Positions 6,907-15,076 of a DNA stretch of 15,099 nt are shown one piece after another. Within the stretch, counting starts at the first letter, position 1, and each line of letters starts with the position of its first letter. Made by a program: the position numbers and the translations under genes. This DNA comes from an uncultured Bacteroidales bacterium. Its GTDB lineage: Bacteria; Bacteroidota; Bacteroidia; Bacteroidales; UBA932. The stretch covers positions 1 through 15,099 of the forward strand of contig CALADR010000122.1 in NCBI GenBank assembly GCA_937890845.1, given 5' to 3'. The notes beneath the pieces are model-generated. The model did not search any database and was not told the DNA's origin. It saw nothing but the letters and a program-made list of their open reading frames with translations.

Positions 6907-6914
6907 CAAAGTAA
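6907..6914 (-). promoter_or_regulatory. Probable weak -7 element for acpP
   Basis: On the minus strand this reads TTACTTTG, one mismatch from TAnnTTTG, and is followed by GC as in the other promoters of the window. It would start transcription near 6900 with a leader of about 63 nt before the acpP ATG at 6837. The gap of 102 nt after pnuC leaves room for a separate promoter. Confidence 0.35.
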
Positions 6915-6939
6915 GTAAAAAAATCCCGAAAATAAAAAT

Positions 6940-7647
6940 TTATTCCATCTTATTGCTACTTAGCTTTATCCATACCCTCAAACCATTCAGGGAGTTAAAC
7001 AGGTAGAACACCCACATTATAACCATAAGACCTGCATGGGCATCACCTCGCGCTGCACACACAGACCACATAGCCACACTAATAACATTAGTTACCAGCC
7101 ACAATATCCACTGCTCCATAAATGCCAGAGCCATAAGCGCTTGTGCTATTATACTGAGAACGGTCGTTGCAGAATCTTTAAACGGCTGAGGGTCACCCAA
7201 ATACCTCAGAAGATAACCTCCAGATACGACAAAAACAATACATACAATACTAAGTAGTATACGCTGTGTCCACGTCATTTTCCTGGCGCGCACCCTAACA
7301 TCCTTGTTCTGAGCTCCTGGATCTCCGGCAGATGTTGCCGCCCCCCTGCGTCTCCACTGCCACCAGCCGACAAACTGCATCGGAAGATAGTAAAGGGCAT
7401 TAAGTCCAGCATCCCCATAAAGCTCCGCCTTATACGAAATAATAGCATACAATGAAACATTGACAACTCCGAAAATATAATTCCAAATGCTTCCTTTAGC
7501 GACCAGTACGACACATACAACTCCTGCAATCCCCGCTAAAGAGCCAATTACATCCACTGTACCAGTAAGCACTGAATATACTGCATTAAGAATGACGACT
7601 CCTGAAATAAGAGCCAAATCATAATATGACAACACGTGATTTTTCAT
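6940..7647 (-). CDS. pnuC: PnuC-family vitamin (nicotinamide riboside or related) transporter
   Basis: A 235-residue inner-membrane protein with about seven hydrophobic helices and the PnuC signatures: GSIWNYIFGVVNVSLY (52-67), YYLPMQFVGWWQW (86-98) and the conserved EQWILWLVTNVISVAMW helix (178-194), with Trp and Asn residues that line the substrate site in characterised members. PnuC proteins allow facilitated uptake of nicotinamide riboside, while close Bacteroidota relatives (PnuT) take thiamine. I see no TPP riboswitch, TonB receptor or thiamine gene beside it, so the NAD-precursor role is favoured but the substrate is not fixed by sequence. It starts 6 nt after uvrC and is very probably its operon partner. 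Confidence 0.82.
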   Translation of the reverse strand: MKNHVLSYYDLALISGVVILNAVYSVLTGTVDVIGSLAGIAGVVCVVLVAKGSIWNYIFGVVNVSLYAIISYKAELYGDAGLNALYYLPMQFVGWWQWRRRGAATSAGDPGAQNKDVRVRARKMTWTQRILLSIVCIVFVVSGGYLLRYLGDPQPFKDSATTVLSIIAQALMALAFMEQWILWLVTNVISVAMWSVCAARGDAHAGLMVIMWVFYLFNSLNGLRVWIKLSSNKME

Positions 7648-7653
7648 ATACTA

Positions 7654-9447
7654 TCAATATCGGTTAAGATGCTTTAAAATACTCTCTGCAAGAGATCTTC
7701 CTACAAGAGCCTCCAGATCCTCTATAGAAGCAGAGGCAATTCTTGGCACACTGCCAAAATGCAAAATAAGTCTCTGCTCGGTCTTCTCCCCGACTCCCTT
7801 GATTTCCCTTAATGCAGATTCGACCTGTGCCTTACTTCTTCGGTTTCTGTGATGGGTTATTCCAAATCTGTGCGCTTCATCCCTTATTCGTTGCAAAACC
7901 TTAAGAGCCTGTGAATTCCTGTCAATGAACAGTGGATATGGATCCCCTACCCTATATACTTCCTCCATGCGCTCTGCAAGTCCTATGACAGTAAGTTTGT
8001 CAGTAAGGCCAAGTTCTGCAAGAGCTTCATAGGCAAACGAAAGTTGCCCTTTGCCTCCATCGATTACGATAAGCTGTGGAAGATCTTCCGGTGCCTCGGC
8101 AAGCATTCTCGAATAACGCCTGTTGACGACTTCTTTCATGGAAGCATAATCATTCGCCCCCACTACAGTTTTAATTATAAAATGGCGGTAATCTTTTTTA
8201 CTAGGAACAGAATCACGGAAAACCACACAAGCTGCAACAGGATTAGTTCCTTGAATATTAGAATTGTCAAAGCACTCTATGTGCTCAGGCAGGACCTTCA
8301 TTCCAAGTGCATCCCGGAGTTCTTCCATGACTTTTCTTCGGAAATCATCAGGATCAGTATGTTCTTTCTGCTTCAACGCATTGAACCTCATTTCCTTTGC
8401 ATTTTTTGCACTCAACTCCAAGAGAGATAGTTTGTCTCCCCTGTAAGGTATTTTGAACTCTACTCCTTTGATTTCGATATCAGGAAGGAATGGCACGAGG
8501 ACTTCTTCTGACAGGTTACCAAGTTTATCCTGGACTTCTGCAATAAACATCCCCAGTACATCTGCTTGTTCTTCTTCGATATTCATTTTGAATCCCAAAT
8601 TGAGGGACTGGATTACGGCTCCGTCCTTCAGGCGCATAAAGTTACCGTATGCTTCATTGGAATCGAAAACAAGTGAAAATACATCCAGATTGCCTATCTG
8701 AGAGTTCATAATCAGAGATTTGCTGTAATGCTTCTCGATAGACATCATCTTCCTTTTATATTCTTCTGCTACCTCAAACTCCAGATTTGATGCCGCCTCA
8801 GACATTTTTTCTTTGAAAAGTCTTATCATTTCACGCCCTCCCCCTTTAAGAAGGCGGACTATCTCTTCAATATTTTCATTATATTCACTTACAGAAATAC
8901 CGCCGACACAACATCCTCTGCACTTTCCTATATGATAATTCAGACACGGTCTGGCTTTTCCTCTCAAAACAGATTCTGAAGTGATTTTCAGATTGCAGGT
9001 CCTTAAAGGATATAAGGAAGAAAACAGGTCAAGCAGGTTCCTTGCATGCATAACGGAACTGTATGGTCCGAAATACCGGGAACCGTCCCTGACCATTCTT
9101 CTGGTAAGGAATACTTTCGGATAAACATCTGCACTTATACATATCCATGGATAAGTCTTTGAATCTTTAAGCAGAATATTGTATTTGGGCTTGTATTGCT
9201 TTATAAGGTTATTTTCCAGCAGCAATGCATCAGCTTCTGAATCAACGACAGAATACTGTGCATCTGCTATTTTGGATACCATCACCGCTGTCTTTCTAGT
9301 AAGCCTGTCCGGAGAGACAAAATACTGTGCGACTCTCTTATGCAGGTCTTTTGCCTTACCTACATAAATGACATTCCCCTCAGAGTCATAGTATCTATAG
9401 ACTCCCGGGGAATGTGGAAATAAAGATATTTTTTCCTTTAAAGTCAA
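7654..9447 (-). CDS. uvrC: UvrABC system protein C (excinuclease subunit)
   Basis: This 597-residue UvrC makes the two incisions flanking a DNA lesion in nucleotide excision repair. The N-terminal GIY-YIG nuclease shows GVYRYY (15-20), YVGKA (28-32), Arg38 and Glu79. A cysteine group at 151, 168, 176 and 179/180 fits the iron-sulfur site described for UvrC. A UVR (UvrB-binding) helix pair follows at about 205-240. The C-terminal RNase H-like nuclease has FDNSNIQG (Asp394), VIDGGKGQ (Asp463) and DEAHRFGI (His526). Tandem helix-hairpin-helix motifs follow, including IKGVGEKT (549-556). Every catalytic element is present, so the enzyme should be functional. It begins 3 nt after the TlpA-like gene. 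Confidence 0.97.
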   Translation of the reverse strand: MTLKEKISLFPHSPGVYRYYDSEGNVIYVGKAKDLHKRVAQYFVSPDRLTRKTAVMVSKIADAQYSVVDSEADALLLENNLIKQYKPKYNILLKDSKTYPWICISADVYPKVFLTRRMVRDGSRYFGPYSSVMHARNLLDLFSSLYPLRTCNLKITSESVLRGKARPCLNYHIGKCRGCCVGGISVSEYNENIEEIVRLLKGGGREMIRLFKEKMSEAASNLEFEVAEEYKRKMMSIEKHYSKSLIMNSQIGNLDVFSLVFDSNEAYGNFMRLKDGAVIQSLNLGFKMNIEEEQADVLGMFIAEVQDKLGNLSEEVLVPFLPDIEIKGVEFKIPYRGDKLSLLELSAKNAKEMRFNALKQKEHTDPDDFRRKVMEELRDALGMKVLPEHIECFDNSNIQGTNPVAACVVFRDSVPSKKDYRHFIIKTVVGANDYASMKEVVNRRYSRMLAEAPEDLPQLIVIDGGKGQLSFAYEALAELGLTDKLTVIGLAERMEEVYRVGDPYPLFIDRNSQALKVLQRIRDEAHRFGITHHRNRRSKAQVESALREIKGVGEKTEQRLILHFGSVPRIASASIEDLEALVGRSLAESILKHLNRY

Positions 9448-9450
9448 TCC

Positions 9451-10536
9451 TTACTTAATATACTTTGCTATTTCTTCTTCTATCGCATCTCCGCGAAGAT
9501 TTCTCTTAAGTATAGTTCCGTCAGGTCCGAAAAGAACAATATGAGGTATGCCCTGGATTCCGTATATCTGTGTAGGTATATGCTGGGCATTGATAATCTG
9601 GTTCCAGTTTACACCGTAAGCCTTGGCTGTATCTTTTGAAGCCACAGGATCATCCCAAACAGCAACACTCAAAACTTCAAGTCCCTTCTTACGGTAAGAT
9701 TCGTAAACGCGCTTTACGGTAGGGATCTCTGCCTTGCACGGACCGCACCATGACGCCCAGAAATCTACCAATACATATTTGCCTTTTCCTACATAATCGG
9801 AAAAGTTCACTGTCTTACCATCTGAATCTTCAATAGTAAAATCCTTGAACATCTTGCCTTCTCCAGTCTCAATTCTTGTCATAATCTCAGCCTTCAGGGC
9901 TTTTACTGCCTCTGTTTCCTGAATGGCAGGAGACAACAGGTTTATAAGAGAGTCTGCCTTATTATCATCTTCTGCAACTGCAACAACCTGCTGTATGGCA
10001 ATCATTGATATGATATTGTCACTGTTCTCCACAAGTGCATTCTCGTTGAATTTTACAAAATCATCAATTACAGCATTATAGTTTGATTCCAGTTTGGTCA
10101 TGCGCTCCGTCTCCGAAAGTGTCTCGTCAGATGTTATGGCATCAACCTGTGTCTTGAAATCATTTTGGATAGACATTGATTTTTCCTGATACTCGGTAAA
10201 TCTGGCCTGAACTGATTTTGAAGGAGCTTTTGATCTGACAACAGATTCTGATGAAAGAGTTATCTCAAGAGAGGTTCCGTCCGGTATAAACTGGACTCCA
10301 TAATCTGCAGCCGAAACCGAACCAATGACTTTCACATCTGCAGGAACTTCCACATAGAACTTTCCTCCCTTTACAGGCACAAGTGTATCTACCTGAAGTT
10401 CAGGAATCAACACATTGACCTCTTCTATAGCATCCAGATTGACAGTTCCGGAAATTTTGGTAACATCTGACACCTGGGTACAGGCAGCCAAAACCAAACC
10501 GGCCGAAGCTGCTGTCAAAATTCGTCTTGTTCTCAT
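9451..10536 (-). CDS. TlpA-like thioredoxin-fold lipoprotein (thiol-disulfide oxidoreductase)
   Basis: A 361-residue protein with a lipoprotein signal ending LAAC (Cys19). An N-terminal beta-rich part (about 25-100) resembles DUF4369, followed by a helical linker (about 105-225) and a TlpA/ResA-type thioredoxin domain (about 228-361). The active site is WCGPC at 263-267 with a GIP cis-proline loop at 329-331. Such proteins act at the envelope as reductants or exchangers of cysteine pairs; the partner here is unknown. It heads a tight unit with uvrC and pnuC, although no functional link between them is obvious. A hairpin terminator isolates it from the gene upstream. Confidence 0.88.
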   Translation of the reverse strand: MRTRRILTAASAGLVLAACTQVSDVTKISGTVNLDAIEEVNVLIPELQVDTLVPVKGGKFYVEVPADVKVIGSVSAADYGVQFIPDGTSLEITLSSESVVRSKAPSKSVQARFTEYQEKSMSIQNDFKTQVDAITSDETLSETERMTKLESNYNAVIDDFVKFNENALVENSDNIISMIAIQQVVAVAEDDNKADSLINLLSPAIQETEAVKALKAEIMTRIETGEGKMFKDFTIEDSDGKTVNFSDYVGKGKYVLVDFWASWCGPCKAEIPTVKRVYESYRKKGLEVLSVAVWDDPVASKDTAKAYGVNWNQIINAQHIPTQIYGIQGIPHIVLFGPDGTILKRNLRGDAIEEEIAKYIK

Positions 10537-10564
10537 AAATTAACAATCTTTAAAATAAATATTG

Positions 10565-10601
10565 AAAAAGCGGATTCTGCACTTTCCGTGCAAAATCCGC
10601 T
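10565..10601 (-). terminator. Rho-independent terminator after the HEAT/DUF1080 gene
   Basis: The stem AGCGGATT (10569-10576) pairs with AATCCGCT (10594-10601), and an inner TGCAC (10578-10582) pairs with GTGCA (10588-10592), with one 1x1 mismatch and a 5-nt loop. In the leftward direction it is followed by a T-run at 10569-10565. It lies 41 nt past the HEAT/DUF1080 stop and 33 nt before the TlpA-like start. Confidence 0.85.
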
Positions 10602-10641
10602 AAATATACGCAATTTTACTGAAAGACAATATATCTGTCCA

Positions 10642-13452
10642 TCATTTACTTAAGTCCAGAATACGGACATTGCGGAATTTTATTCCGGCACCATGGCCAA
10701 GAAAGCCTACATGTCCTTTCTCATTGAACATTCCTGGATGATTCCTGTGATCTACTGTATAAGGATTCTTTTTCCCTCCGTCAGGAGCTACATTATGACC
10801 TTTACAAGCTTTCCTGAGATTTCCGTCAAGAATCACTTCCCCGTTAAGTGTAACGGTAATACGGTCTCCGACAACTCTGATTTCCTCATAATTCCACTCT
10901 CCCAGAGGCTTGTGAACAACCCTTTTTGCAGGAATGATTCCATAAGCGGAACCGTGTACCTGATATTCCTTAAGGTTTTTGTAGATAGGATCGTCGTGAT
11001 CAAGAATCTGCACCTCACACATTCCCCAATAAGCGGCATCCTTGCCCATTGGCGTCCTTATACCTACACCGTTATTTACACCTGGTTTAACAAAGCAGAA
11101 TTCGAACCTGAATACGAAATCACTGTATTCTTTTATAGTATACAGGTTTTTTTCATTGCCGTAATTTGCTGTTACGAAAATAGTTCCGTTGACAGGTGTA
11201 TAGCCTTCTGTATTACCAGTCCATTTTGAAAGATCTGTTCCGTCAAACAGGACTTCATACCCTGCTTTTGCCTCATCTTCAGAAAGAACGAATTTCTCTG
11301 CAGGAGCCTGAAGTCCTGCAAGCATCTTCTTTATTTCATCTACTGCATATCCGTCATCGGCTCCTCCTGCCTCTTCATAGATTTTCATTGCTTTTTCAAG
11401 CGATGATTTAAGAGCATTATAATCGACCTCATCTGTTGTTTTTGAAGCAATTGTCTTTACGGCATCTGCTGCCTTGTATGATGTTTCGGGATTATCAAGA
11501 CTCTTGCTTGCCAACAAAAATGCAGGCATGACAGGAACGGATTTAAGAGCAGCCAAAACGCTGTTTCTGACTTTCACAGAAGGCTCAAGCCTCATGACAT
11601 CTGAGTACTTCTGGACCTTTGAAAGATTGTCAAGAGAAGAAGAGGATACCAATACGATAAAACGCCTGAGAGCCGTTTCCGAGCGGTTCTTGTCTTTGGC
11701 TGCTATAGACAGAAGAATATCTGCTGCATTGTAGTCAGACACCTTCATAAGAGCCTTGAATGCCTCGTCCGCAGCACCTGATTCATATCCGTCAGCAAGC
11801 ATCTTTACAGCTTTCTTGCAGCTTCCTGCCTGCGCCAGTACTGGATAATACAGCACCGGAGTCCCTCCTGCATTGACATACTTCTCTACAGTCTTGAACT
11901 GTTCTTCTGCAGGATAATCAGACAATGCGGCACACAGTGCTTTCTGGAGGGATGCGACTTTATCCGTCTGCAACCCATCTGTAAAGAGACTGTTGATTTT
12001 GTCACTGTCCTTCTCCGTAACCACTCCTGCCAAAGCTTTATAGGCAGCATCGCTTATTTCAGTGTCTTTATCGGCAAGCAGACTGAACACCTGCCCGGAC
12101 AAGCTTTTCATCCTTCGAACAGATGCAAGTTTCAATGCATACAATCTGTCTTTTCCACCTGACTCAAGAATATCTGAAACAAAACGGCTGATATCCTTGT
12201 TCAAGGAAAGAAGACTCCTGTATGCTGCATCTGAATAATCTTTGTTTGACGAGCCAAGCATCTCAGTCAGGAGGTCAGATGCCTCCGAACTAGCAATCTT
12301 TCCAGCGGCTCCTATAGCTGCGTAAACAACGCTGTCTTCTCCGGATTTCAAACAGTCATAGATAAAGCCGAACTGTGACCCTACATGGTTTTCTCCAAGC
12401 CAATTAAGAACATCTACTTTCACAACTGGGGAAAGTCCTGCGGCAAGGTTTGCTACAGCAGAATAAACTTCGTCATCCGCAAAGGCTTCCGCAAACTCCA
12501 AGGCTGCGCAACGGTATTCCCTGTCATCACTTTTCACAGCGGCGAGCAATTCTTTCACTGCCTCTTTTCCCTTTGTTCCCAAAACAATTTCAAGAGCAGC
12601 ACTCCTCAGGTTCACATCGTCTGCCTTCAGCATTTTAGATGCTCCAGAAAGTGCCGTTTTCACATCACCATCTTCTGCAAGCCTGCCGAGAAGTGTCATA
12701 TAGTCATATACAGAATTTTTACGCAGGAACTTCAATGATGCAGCGGTTCCGCACTGCGAAAGAGAATTGCAGTAAGATCTTAAGTCTGGTGTATCTGATT
12801 TGCTGGTGACATCTGAATCTTCAACTGTATTTCCGTCCAGATCTGCTGCCCAACCCAATATATACGGTTCCGCTTCCACAATTCTTTTTTCTGCTGCAGC
12901 ATAAGCCAGCAACGGTCTGGATACCTCACCAGCCTTTATCAGTTCAAGAATGGAAGGTTCACTGCCTTCTATGCCTATAAGCGCACCTATAGCAAGAGAC
13001 GCCGTTTCCGGTGCTTTGACATACTCCATAAAAACAGGAATATCTTCTGCGGTGGCAATCTGTTTAAGCTGAGTAAGAAGGAATATCCTATTAGGTATAT
13101 CATGGCATTTTGAAGCCGCATTTGCAAGAGCCGTTTTGACAGCCTTTACATACTTGGCATTACCTTCGGTCCCCACATGATTCACCACCCCGTTCAAAGC
13201 ATATTCCACCAAGGCGTTATTTCCTTCTGCAGCAGGAACCAGCATAGAAGCAAGTATTTCCACAGACTCCGGAGCAGATGACAGAATATCCGCCATTTCT
13301 CTCTTCAAATCTCCTGCAGTCGGAGCAGGCAATTGAGCCAATGCATCCTGAACTATTGTTGTAACTGTCCTCTGTCTGCCATCCTGAGCAGTAACAACTG
13401 CCGGTGCTGCCATAGAGAGCATCAATATTGTCGCTAATATATTTTTATTCAT
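10642..13452 (-). CDS. Secreted HEAT-repeat protein with C-terminal DUF1080 (3-keto-glycoside hydrolase family) domain
   Basis: A 936-residue protein with a signal peptide (hydrophobic to about residue 22, ending VTAQ). Most of it, roughly residues 40-690, is a run of Ala/Leu/Val-rich helix pairs of HEAT type, such as LRSAALEIVLGTKGKEAVKE. The last 206 residues, 731-936, are a DUF1080 jelly-roll domain with the FDGTDLSKW start, the NNGVGIRTP strand, CEVQILDHD, the YGIIP loop and a final GHVGFLGHGAGIKFRNVRI. DUF1080 members are now linked to cleavage of 3-keto-glycosides. The gene lies 25 nt downstream of a Tat-exported Gfo/Idh/MocA oxidoreductase, a fitting partner for C3 oxidation. Substrate is unknown. 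The long helical array may be a scaffold or a binding surface. Confidence 0.88.
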   Translation of the reverse strand: MNKNILATILMLSMAAPAVVTAQDGRQRTVTTIVQDALAQLPAPTAGDLKREMADILSSAPESVEILASMLVPAAEGNNALVEYALNGVVNHVGTEGNAKYVKAVKTALANAASKCHDIPNRIFLLTQLKQIATAEDIPVFMEYVKAPETASLAIGALIGIEGSEPSILELIKAGEVSRPLLAYAAAEKRIVEAEPYILGWAADLDGNTVEDSDVTSKSDTPDLRSYCNSLSQCGTAASLKFLRKNSVYDYMTLLGRLAEDGDVKTALSGASKMLKADDVNLRSAALEIVLGTKGKEAVKELLAAVKSDDREYRCAALEFAEAFADDEVYSAVANLAAGLSPVVKVDVLNWLGENHVGSQFGFIYDCLKSGEDSVVYAAIGAAGKIASSEASDLLTEMLGSSNKDYSDAAYRSLLSLNKDISRFVSDILESGGKDRLYALKLASVRRMKSLSGQVFSLLADKDTEISDAAYKALAGVVTEKDSDKINSLFTDGLQTDKVASLQKALCAALSDYPAEEQFKTVEKYVNAGGTPVLYYPVLAQAGSCKKAVKMLADGYESGAADEAFKALMKVSDYNAADILLSIAAKDKNRSETALRRFIVLVSSSSLDNLSKVQKYSDVMRLEPSVKVRNSVLAALKSVPVMPAFLLASKSLDNPETSYKAADAVKTIASKTTDEVDYNALKSSLEKAMKIYEEAGGADDGYAVDEIKKMLAGLQAPAEKFVLSEDEAKAGYEVLFDGTDLSKWTGNTEGYTPVNGTIFVTANYGNEKNLYTIKEYSDFVFRFEFCFVKPGVNNGVGIRTPMGKDAAYWGMCEVQILDHDDPIYKNLKEYQVHGSAYGIIPAKRVVHKPLGEWNYEEIRVVGDRITVTLNGEVILDGNLRKACKGHNVAPDGGKKNPYTVDHRNHPGMFNEKGHVGFLGHGAGIKFRNVRILDLSK

Positions 13453-13477
13453 ATCTACGTCTTTTACAGTTGATCAA

Positions 13478-14773
13478 TTAAAGGCTCCATGTTCCTCTCA
13501 TAGGCTGGTCAACTAACCTGTTGGCAGCATCATCCCCGATAAAGAGTTGGGTCTTGGGATCAAAATGCAATGTCCTGCCGAGCCTTAAAGCGCAAACACC
13601 CATATTTACAATAGTTGAACTGTGATGACCGTTTTCCTCATTCAATGCAAATTTGCGTCTGTTCCTTACACAGTCAATAAAATCAGTATTCCTAGGTTCA
13701 GGATCCGGCATTTCAGCTATCAGCTCCATAACATTAGGTATTGTACATTCAAATCCTTTATATACCTTTCCTTTCGGCCCTTCGATATAAGGCACCTTAC
13801 CCTGACTCTCAAAACCTTCTCCTTCAAGAATTATCTTGCAACCGTCTTCGTAAGTATATGTTATGCTTCTCCATATTCCGATGGCATCAGGATGCTGCTG
13901 CGGAGCATCAACCTCTACTTTGACTGGGAATGTGTCATCCTTGCCAAGAATATACTGGACAGGATCAATATAATGCTGTCCCATATCACCCAGTCCTCCT
14001 CCATCGTAATCCCAATATCCGCGGAATGTCTGATGCACACGATGAGGATTGTACGGTTTGTATGGCGCAGGTCCAAGCCACATATCATAATCCAGGCAAG
14101 AAGGAACAGCCTGAGGGACCAGATTCTCTTTTCCAGTCCAGAAGAACTTCCATGCAAAGCCTGTCGCTCCTGAAATACGCACTGTCAGAGGCCATCCGAG
14201 CAACCCGCTGTCGACAAGCTTTTTCAAAGGCTCGACTTCAGTTCCAAGTCCGTAAAAGGTATCCTTGAACCTGAACCATGTATTAAGGCGGAAAATCCTT
14301 CCGTTCCTCTTAACTGCCTCCATTACTCTTTTGCTTTCCCCTATAGTTCTCGTCATAGGCTTCTCACAGAAAATATCCTTTCCGGCACGAGCTGCCTCTA
14401 CTGCCATTATCCCGTGCCAATGAGGAGGTGTGGCAATATGAACAACATCCACGTTAGGATCATTTATCAGATCCCTATAGTCGTGGTAAGTTTTCATCGT
14501 TTCACCAAATTTCTTCTTTGCCAGATCCACTCCTTTCTGCAAATGGTTTGAGTCCACATCACAAAGTGCAACCAACCGACAGCGCTCGTCACTTGTAAAA
14601 TGATTTGAAGAGCGGCCGATTCCTCCTACTCCAATGATTCCTTTAGTAAGCTGATCACTCGGGGCTACATACTTGTTGCCACCCATAGCTCCGAGGACAT
14701 GTCTCGGGAGAATAGTGAAAAGTGCTACTCCTGCACCGGCTTTTTTCAAAAAGCCCCTTCTGCTTTCGTCCAT
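13478..14773 (-). CDS. Tat-exported Gfo/Idh/MocA family oxidoreductase
   Basis: A 431-residue NAD(P)-dependent sugar dehydrogenase-family protein. It begins with a twin-arginine signal, SRRGFLK at 4-10 followed by a hydrophobic stretch to about residue 28, implying export as a folded, cofactor-loaded enzyme. The Rossmann fingerprint is GVGGIGR at 48-54, with CDVD at 71-74 for the cofactor ribose. CEKPM at 136-140 carries the conserved Glu-Lys-Pro with Lys138. The C-terminal part has DMGQHYID and the characteristic ENGHHSS region. Gfo/Idh/MocA enzymes oxidise or reduce sugar ring carbons; beside a DUF1080 gene, oxidation of a glycoside at C3 is the likely job, which is inference. The gap to the HEAT/DUF1080 gene is 25 nt, so they form an operon. 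Confidence 0.9.
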   Translation of the reverse strand: MDESRRGFLKKAGAGVALFTILPRHVLGAMGGNKYVAPSDQLTKGIIGVGGIGRSSNHFTSDERCRLVALCDVDSNHLQKGVDLAKKKFGETMKTYHDYRDLINDPNVDVVHIATPPHWHGIMAVEAARAGKDIFCEKPMTRTIGESKRVMEAVKRNGRIFRLNTWFRFKDTFYGLGTEVEPLKKLVDSGLLGWPLTVRISGATGFAWKFFWTGKENLVPQAVPSCLDYDMWLGPAPYKPYNPHRVHQTFRGYWDYDGGGLGDMGQHYIDPVQYILGKDDTFPVKVEVDAPQQHPDAIGIWRSITYTYEDGCKIILEGEGFESQGKVPYIEGPKGKVYKGFECTIPNVMELIAEMPDPEPRNTDFIDCVRNRRKFALNEENGHHSSTIVNMGVCALRLGRTLHFDPKTQLFIGDDAANRLVDQPMRGTWSL

Positions 14774-14802
14774 ATCAAATATGTTTTAATTATGTGTTAT
14801 CA

Positions 14803-15048
14803 TTATACCTTGAGAAATATTTTCTGCCTGTACAAGAAATACAGGAAAAGCCAGCAAACAGCAATATATCCTACCCCATTAAGAACTGCCCCCCAGGCAG
14901 GTGAACATTCCCCAATTAATCCGCCCAGGAAAAAATTCTCAATACCACGGAAGCTCACTATCCGCTGTGCAAGATATATAGTGATTGAATTCAGTCCGAC
15001 AACCCTGAAAAACAAAGTCCATCCCTGAAATTTCCTTACATCTATTAT
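14803..15048 (-). pseudogene. C-terminal remnant of a membrane acyltransferase (DUF5009/HGSNAT-like)
   Basis: About 82 residues remain, from IIDVRKFQGWTLFFRVVG to the stop at 14803, including LNSITIYLAQ and a final helix ending YFLYRQKIFLKV. This is the C-terminal end of the multi-helix acyltransferases related to heparan-alpha-glucosaminide N-acetyltransferase, normally near 370-470 residues. Upstream of about 15048 the similarity stops. The same frame meets a TAA at 15088-15090, and the other two minus-strand frames also hit stops before rejoining it. The gene is therefore disrupted, or the sequence beyond 15048 is a misjoin at the right edge. The 29-nt gap to the oxidoreductase suggests it once led that operon. 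Confidence 0.6.
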
Positions 15049-15056
15049 ATCAATAC

Positions 15057-15076
15057 TTCGGTAAATTTTTACCGAA
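15057..15076. repeat. Perfect 9-bp inverted repeat at the breakpoint of the acyltransferase frame
   Basis: TTCGGTAAA (15057-15065) and TTTACCGAA (15068-15076) are exact reverse complements separated by two T residues. The repeat lies in AT-rich sequence just outside the last recognisable acyltransferase codons. It could be an operator, part of a mobile-element end or a chimeric edge; nothing here decides between these. Confidence 0.6.

Noticed and set aside
6940..7647. Reading the PnuC-family protein as the thiamine transporter PnuT
   Set aside because: There is no TPP riboswitch, TonB-dependent receptor or thiamine gene nearby; the possibility is kept only as a note on substrate.
13622..14173. 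Plus-strand open frame of about 183 codons
   Set aside because: It is antisense to the Gfo/Idh/MocA gene, with no signal, motif or promoter of its own.
14776..14783. CATATTTG on the minus strand as a promoter for the oxidoreductase
   Set aside because: It is a mismatch to the -7 consensus and lies only 3 nt before the ATG, so transcription would begin inside the coding region.
15043..15050. A TATAAT-like hexamer on the minus strand near 15048, suggesting a sigma-70 promoter for the sugar module
   Set aside because: Bacteroidota primary promoters use TAnnTTTG, and the hexamer falls in an AT-rich stretch where such matches arise by chance.
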